Origin: an uncultured Bacilli bacterium
Lineage (GTDB): Bacteria > Bacillota_I > Bacilli_A > RF39 > UBA660
DNA length: 7,560 nt
Direction of reading: 5' to 3'
Assembly (NCBI GenBank): GCA_910586865.1
Contig: CAJUIY010000043.1
Location: 1 to 7,560 of the forward strand
A program made the position numbers and the translations under genes. Position 1 is the stretch's first letter, and each line of letters starts with the position of its first letter. Below are positions 5,231 to 7,560 of this stretch, one piece after another. The notes under the pieces were generated by a model. It searched no databases. It was not told the DNA's origin and worked only from the letters and a program-made list of their open reading frames with translations.

Positions 5231-6451
5231 TTAGCTGTAAATACTATTCGTCATTTTACTAACAGCAGAGAAGATGTAAGATAGTCGATACCAAGTTTGT
5301 TGATTTACCATTCCTGTTTGTGATAAAAAGAAAACACTTTGGAATTTTAATACGGCCCTTTTTGTTTGTTCATCGAAGAAACCAGATGGATTTTCAATAA
5401 TAGGAATTCCAGGATAGCTTCCTCTTATATAATTTAATACATTTTGTAGAACATAGACATCACGACTGCAATCTCCTTCTTTTAATGTCGTTGTAAAAGA
5501 GTAAGGATATTCTCCTTCTGGAATTGCTTCATAAATATTAATGGAATTACCATAGTAATATCTTAATATTTCTAAAGCTTGATAACCTTTATCACCAAGT
5601 TCTTTTGAACCCCATTGACTTAAATAGCCTGCTTCTGTTGTACTACTTTTATAATGAGCAAGTAATGGTTCTAGTCGAATACCACTTCTAATATAGTTTG
5701 TAAATATTTCATCTACGATAGTAGAAATTGGTTCAAATATAGTACCATTTTTTGTATATTTTTGATCATAACTAGTAGTTGCAGTAATCGTAAAGTCAAA
5801 CCCTTTACTTTGATACCATTCGGTAAAAATTCTATTTAGTGTAAAAGAGATAATGGCAAGTACATTTGCTTTTATGGTCTCTTTCGGCCAAGTACTATAA
5901 ATCTCACTACTAGCTACATTTTTTATATAGTCAATAAATGGTACATTGTAGTTGGGTGCCGTTGCATTGGTTGGCACACCATCATGTACAACAATGGTTT
6001 CAGGTATAATAACTCTTTGAAGAACAAAAGGAGAAATTCCTTCTTCTTCTATCATTTCCTCTTCTTGAATATTTGGAGGATAATCACCCCATAGAGTATT
6101 TGGAGATATTTCGGACACACTTTCTCCCTGATTTTCATCAATAGAAGTCATATAAACATTTTGAATAGATTGAATTCCATCAAAGATTTGAACACCCTCT
6201 ATTTTCGTTTCGGTAAGACCTAATGCTTTTACGATAACATCATAAGTTTCATAAGGCTTTACTTGGTATTGTTCCTGCTCGGAATAATTTTTATCTACGG
6301 TATCTAATGTAATTAACTCTGTTTTTCCTTCTTCATTTGTTTTGGTTGTTATGATATTTTGATTATTTTTTGATATGGTAACAGTAGCCCCACTAACTGG
6401 ATTGGCAATACTATCACTATAAACATTTACGATTAAATATCCTTTTGCCAT
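5231..6451 (-). CDS. SpoIID-like peptidoglycan-binding protein with N-terminal transthyretin-like domain
   Basis: This 406-residue protein belongs to a family I recall from Clostridia, usually annotated only as peptidoglycan-binding. Residues 1-100 form a transthyretin/carboxypeptidase-regulatory-like beta domain (GYLIVNVYSDS...PVSGATVTI). An acidic linker (QEEEMIEEEG, 129-138) follows. Residues about 148-301 resemble SpoIID/LytB, the glycan-strand transglycosylases of spore engulfment: VPFIDYIKNVASSEIYSTWP (E183 at the position of the catalytic glutamate) and HYKSSTTEAGYLSQWG. Residues about 322-392 are a PG_binding_1 domain (DVYVLQNVLN, RAVLKFQ, LSQTGMVNQQTW). There is no signal peptide or membrane helix, so it acts in the cytoplasm or, if the organism sporulates, on the forespore envelope from the mother cell; that is inference. 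The start is set by GAGGTG (6461 down to 6456), four bases before the ATG. It is divergent from another peptidoglycan-binding gene. Confidence 0.8.
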   Translation of the reverse strand: MAKGYLIVNVYSDSIANPVSGATVTISKNNQNIITTKTNEEGKTELITLDTVDKNYSEQEQYQVKPYETYDVIVKALGLTETKIEGVQIFDGIQSIQNVYMTSIDENQGESVSEISPNTLWGDYPPNIQEEEMIEEEGISPFVLQRVIIPETIVVHDGVPTNATAPNYNVPFIDYIKNVASSEIYSTWPKETIKANVLAIISFTLNRIFTEWYQSKGFDFTITATTSYDQKYTKNGTIFEPISTIVDEIFTNYIRSGIRLEPLLAHYKSSTTEAGYLSQWGSKELGDKGYQALEILRYYYGNSINIYEAIPEGEYPYSFTTTLKEGDCSRDVYVLQNVLNYIRGSYPGIPIIENPSGFFDEQTKRAVLKFQSVFFLSQTGMVNQQTWYRLSYIFSAVSKMTNSIYS

Positions 6452-6518
6452 ATTTCACCTCACTATATTATATATAATATCTTTGAAATAAATGAATATA
6501 ATTTAACGAGGTGATACA
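6452..6518. promoter_or_regulatory. Divergent AT-rich control region between two wall-binding genes
   Basis: These 67 bp must hold the 5' signals of both genes. Ribosome sites of the same type face outward: GAGGTG on the minus strand (6461-6456) and GAGGTGAT on the plus strand (6508-6515). TATAAT occurs on plus at 6497-6502 and on minus at 6472-6467, but either would place transcription starts inside the ribosome sites, and neither has a proper -35. The real promoters are therefore undecided; an alternative sigma factor, perhaps sporulation-specific, is possible but I could not match one. Confidence 0.45.
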
Positions 6519-7560
6519 ATGACTTATGAAATTTTAAAATTAAATAGTACTGGGAATCGTGTCAAAATGGTTCAAGAAAAATTAAAAATATTAGGTTTTT
6601 ACCATGCGTTAGTAAATGGAATCTATGGACTTGCAACAGAGGAGGGTGTGAGAGCTTTTCAAGAACAGTATAATTTACAAGTAACAGGAGAGGTGGACGA
6701 GGCTACTTGGAATTTATTATTTGAACTTACAGATAGTGGAATCGCAGCTTATAGTAATTTTCCAACATTAAGTTATGGTTCTAGTGGAGAGGAAGTAAGA
6801 GATTTACAAATAAAGCTACAGGATCTTTTATATTATACAGGAAGAATTAATTCTATTTTTGATTTAGAAACGGAAAGTGCTGTAAAAAGATTTCAATTTA
6901 CAAATGATTTGACAACGTCTGGTATTGTAAATGATCAAACATGGAATCGAATTGAATTACTATATGGAAATATAAGAGATTGTGCGATTAGTGGCGATAA
7001 AATAGAAGTAAATTATATTAGTTATACGGTAAAAAAAGGAGATACGTTATATCAAATTGCTAGTAGATATCATACAACAGTAGATGCGATTAAAAGATTA
7101 AATAATTTAACAAATAATGTTTTAAATATTGGGCAAGTGTTAAAGATACCAACAACGACAAGTAGTGGAGGTAACAATTCTATTAGTTATACGGTAAAAA
7201 AAGGAGATACGTTATATCAAATTGCTAGTAGATATCATACAACAGTAGATGCGATTAAAAGATTAAATAATTTAACAAATAATGTTTTAAATATTGGGCA
7301 AGTGTTAAAGATACCAACAACGACAAGTAGTGGAGGTAACAATTCTATTAGTTATACGGTAAAAAGAGGAGATACATTATATCAAATTGCCAGTAGATAT
7401 AACACAACAGTAGATGCGATTAAAAGTTTAAATAACTTAACCAGTAATGTTTTAACGATTGGACAAGTATTAAAGATACCAACAACGACAAGTAGCGAAG
7501 GTAATAATTCTATTAGTTATACGGTAAAAAGAGGAGATACATTATATCAAATTGCCAGTA
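6519..7560 (+). CDS. Peptidoglycan-binding protein with two PG_binding_1 domains and tandem LysM repeats (3' end outside the window)
   Basis: This frame is open to the window edge and gives 347 residues. It starts at ATG 6519 behind GAGGTGAT (6508-6515). Two PG_binding_1 domains come first: residues about 10-68 (GNRVKMVQEKL, GVRAFQEQYNLQVTGEVDEATW) and 89-145 (GEEVRDLQIKL, AVKRFQ, TSGIVNDQTW). From residue 167 on there are LysM modules of exactly 55 residues (ISYTVKKGDTLYQIASRY, then TTVDAIKRLNNL, IGQVLKIP) joined by the linker TTTSSGGNN. Three are complete and a fourth has begun. LysM binds GlcNAc-containing glycans, so the protein should bind peptidoglycan with high avidity. No signal peptide is present, as in spore-coat and cortex morphogenetic proteins such as SafA; export by another route, or a phage-like lytic role, is not excluded. 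A catalytic domain may lie beyond the window. Confidence 0.9.
   Translation, partial: MTYEILKLNSTGNRVKMVQEKLKILGFYHALVNGIYGLATEEGVRAFQEQYNLQVTGEVDEATWNLLFELTDSGIAAYSNFPTLSYGSSGEEVRDLQIKLQDLLYYTGRINSIFDLETESAVKRFQFTNDLTTSGIVNDQTWNRIELLYGNIRDCAISGDKIEVNYISYTVKKGDTLYQIASRYHTTVDAIKRLNNLTNNVLNIGQVLKIPTTTSSGGNNSISYTVKKGDTLYQIASRYHTTVDAIKRLNNLTNNVLNIGQVLKIPTTTSSGGNNSISYTVKRGDTLYQIASRYNTTVDAIKSLNNLTSNVLTIGQVLKIPTTTSSEGNNSISYTVKRGDTLYQIAS
7017..7560 (+). repeat. Tandem 165-bp repeats encoding LysM modules
   Basis: The unit begins at ATTAGTTATACGGTA and recurs at 7017, 7182, 7347 and 7512 (last copy cut by the window). Copies 1 and 2 are identical over all 165 bases. Copy 3 differs from them at about 16 positions, and the visible 49 bases of copy 4 match copy 3. 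The period is a multiple of three, so gain or loss of units keeps the frame. The pairwise identity pattern suggests recent duplication of whole units. Confidence 0.95.

Noticed and set aside
7017..7560. Regular repeats considered as a CRISPR array
   Set aside because: The repeats are 165 bp, contiguous, in frame and encode LysM modules; there are no spacers.

Overview
The window is AT-rich bacterial DNA that fits a low-GC Bacillota (Firmicutes), probably a Clostridium-like or uncultured gut Bacilli-type organism. The evidence is strong AGGAGG/GAGGTG ribosome sites, a Gram-positive TQXA surface protein, a Gram-positive-style cardiolipin synthase, and two cytoplasmically made peptidoglycan-binding proteins, one with a SpoIID-like domain. 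Trp is written TGG throughout, with no in-frame TGA in any real gene, so the ordinary code 11 applies rather than a mycoplasma code.

Layout from left to right. (1) 68-1090, plus strand: the body of a TQXA/thioester-type membrane-anchored surface protein that has no signal peptide. A textbook promoter sits just upstream, and the gene looks 5'-truncated. (2) 1180-2676, minus strand: cardiolipin synthase with both HKD motifs. A bidirectional terminator separates it from gene 1. (3) 2699-4489: a complete 1,791-bp insertion sequence flanked by an 8-bp target duplication (CTAAAGTA). It has imperfect terminal inverted repeats and one 476-residue DDE transposase with two zinc ribbons, and it looks like an enlarged relative of the IS6/IS240 group. 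(4) 4642-5199, plus strand: a 185-residue cytosolic protein of unknown function with its own promoter. (5) 5231-6451, minus strand: a protein with a transthyretin-like domain, a SpoIID-like domain and a peptidoglycan-binding domain. (6) 6519 to the window end, plus strand: a protein with two peptidoglycan-binding domains followed by tandem LysM modules. It runs off the window.

Two points deserve most attention. First, the insertion sequence landed one base upstream of the cardiolipin synthase Shine-Dalgarno sequence. The gene's probable native promoter (an extended -10 at 4513-4521) is stranded on the far side of the element, where it now points antisense into the transposase. The junction also creates a small hairpin over the Shine-Dalgarno. 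Second, genes 5 and 6 are divergent neighbours across 67 bp, and both are peptidoglycan-binding proteins without signal peptides. This is a pattern expected of proteins assembled around a forespore from the mother-cell cytoplasm. In gene 6 the LysM modules are 165-bp tandem DNA repeats; the first two are identical base for base.

I saw no RNA genes, CRISPR array or riboswitch. I found no clearly undescribed multi-gene system; the window looks like ordinary chromosome with one recent transposition.
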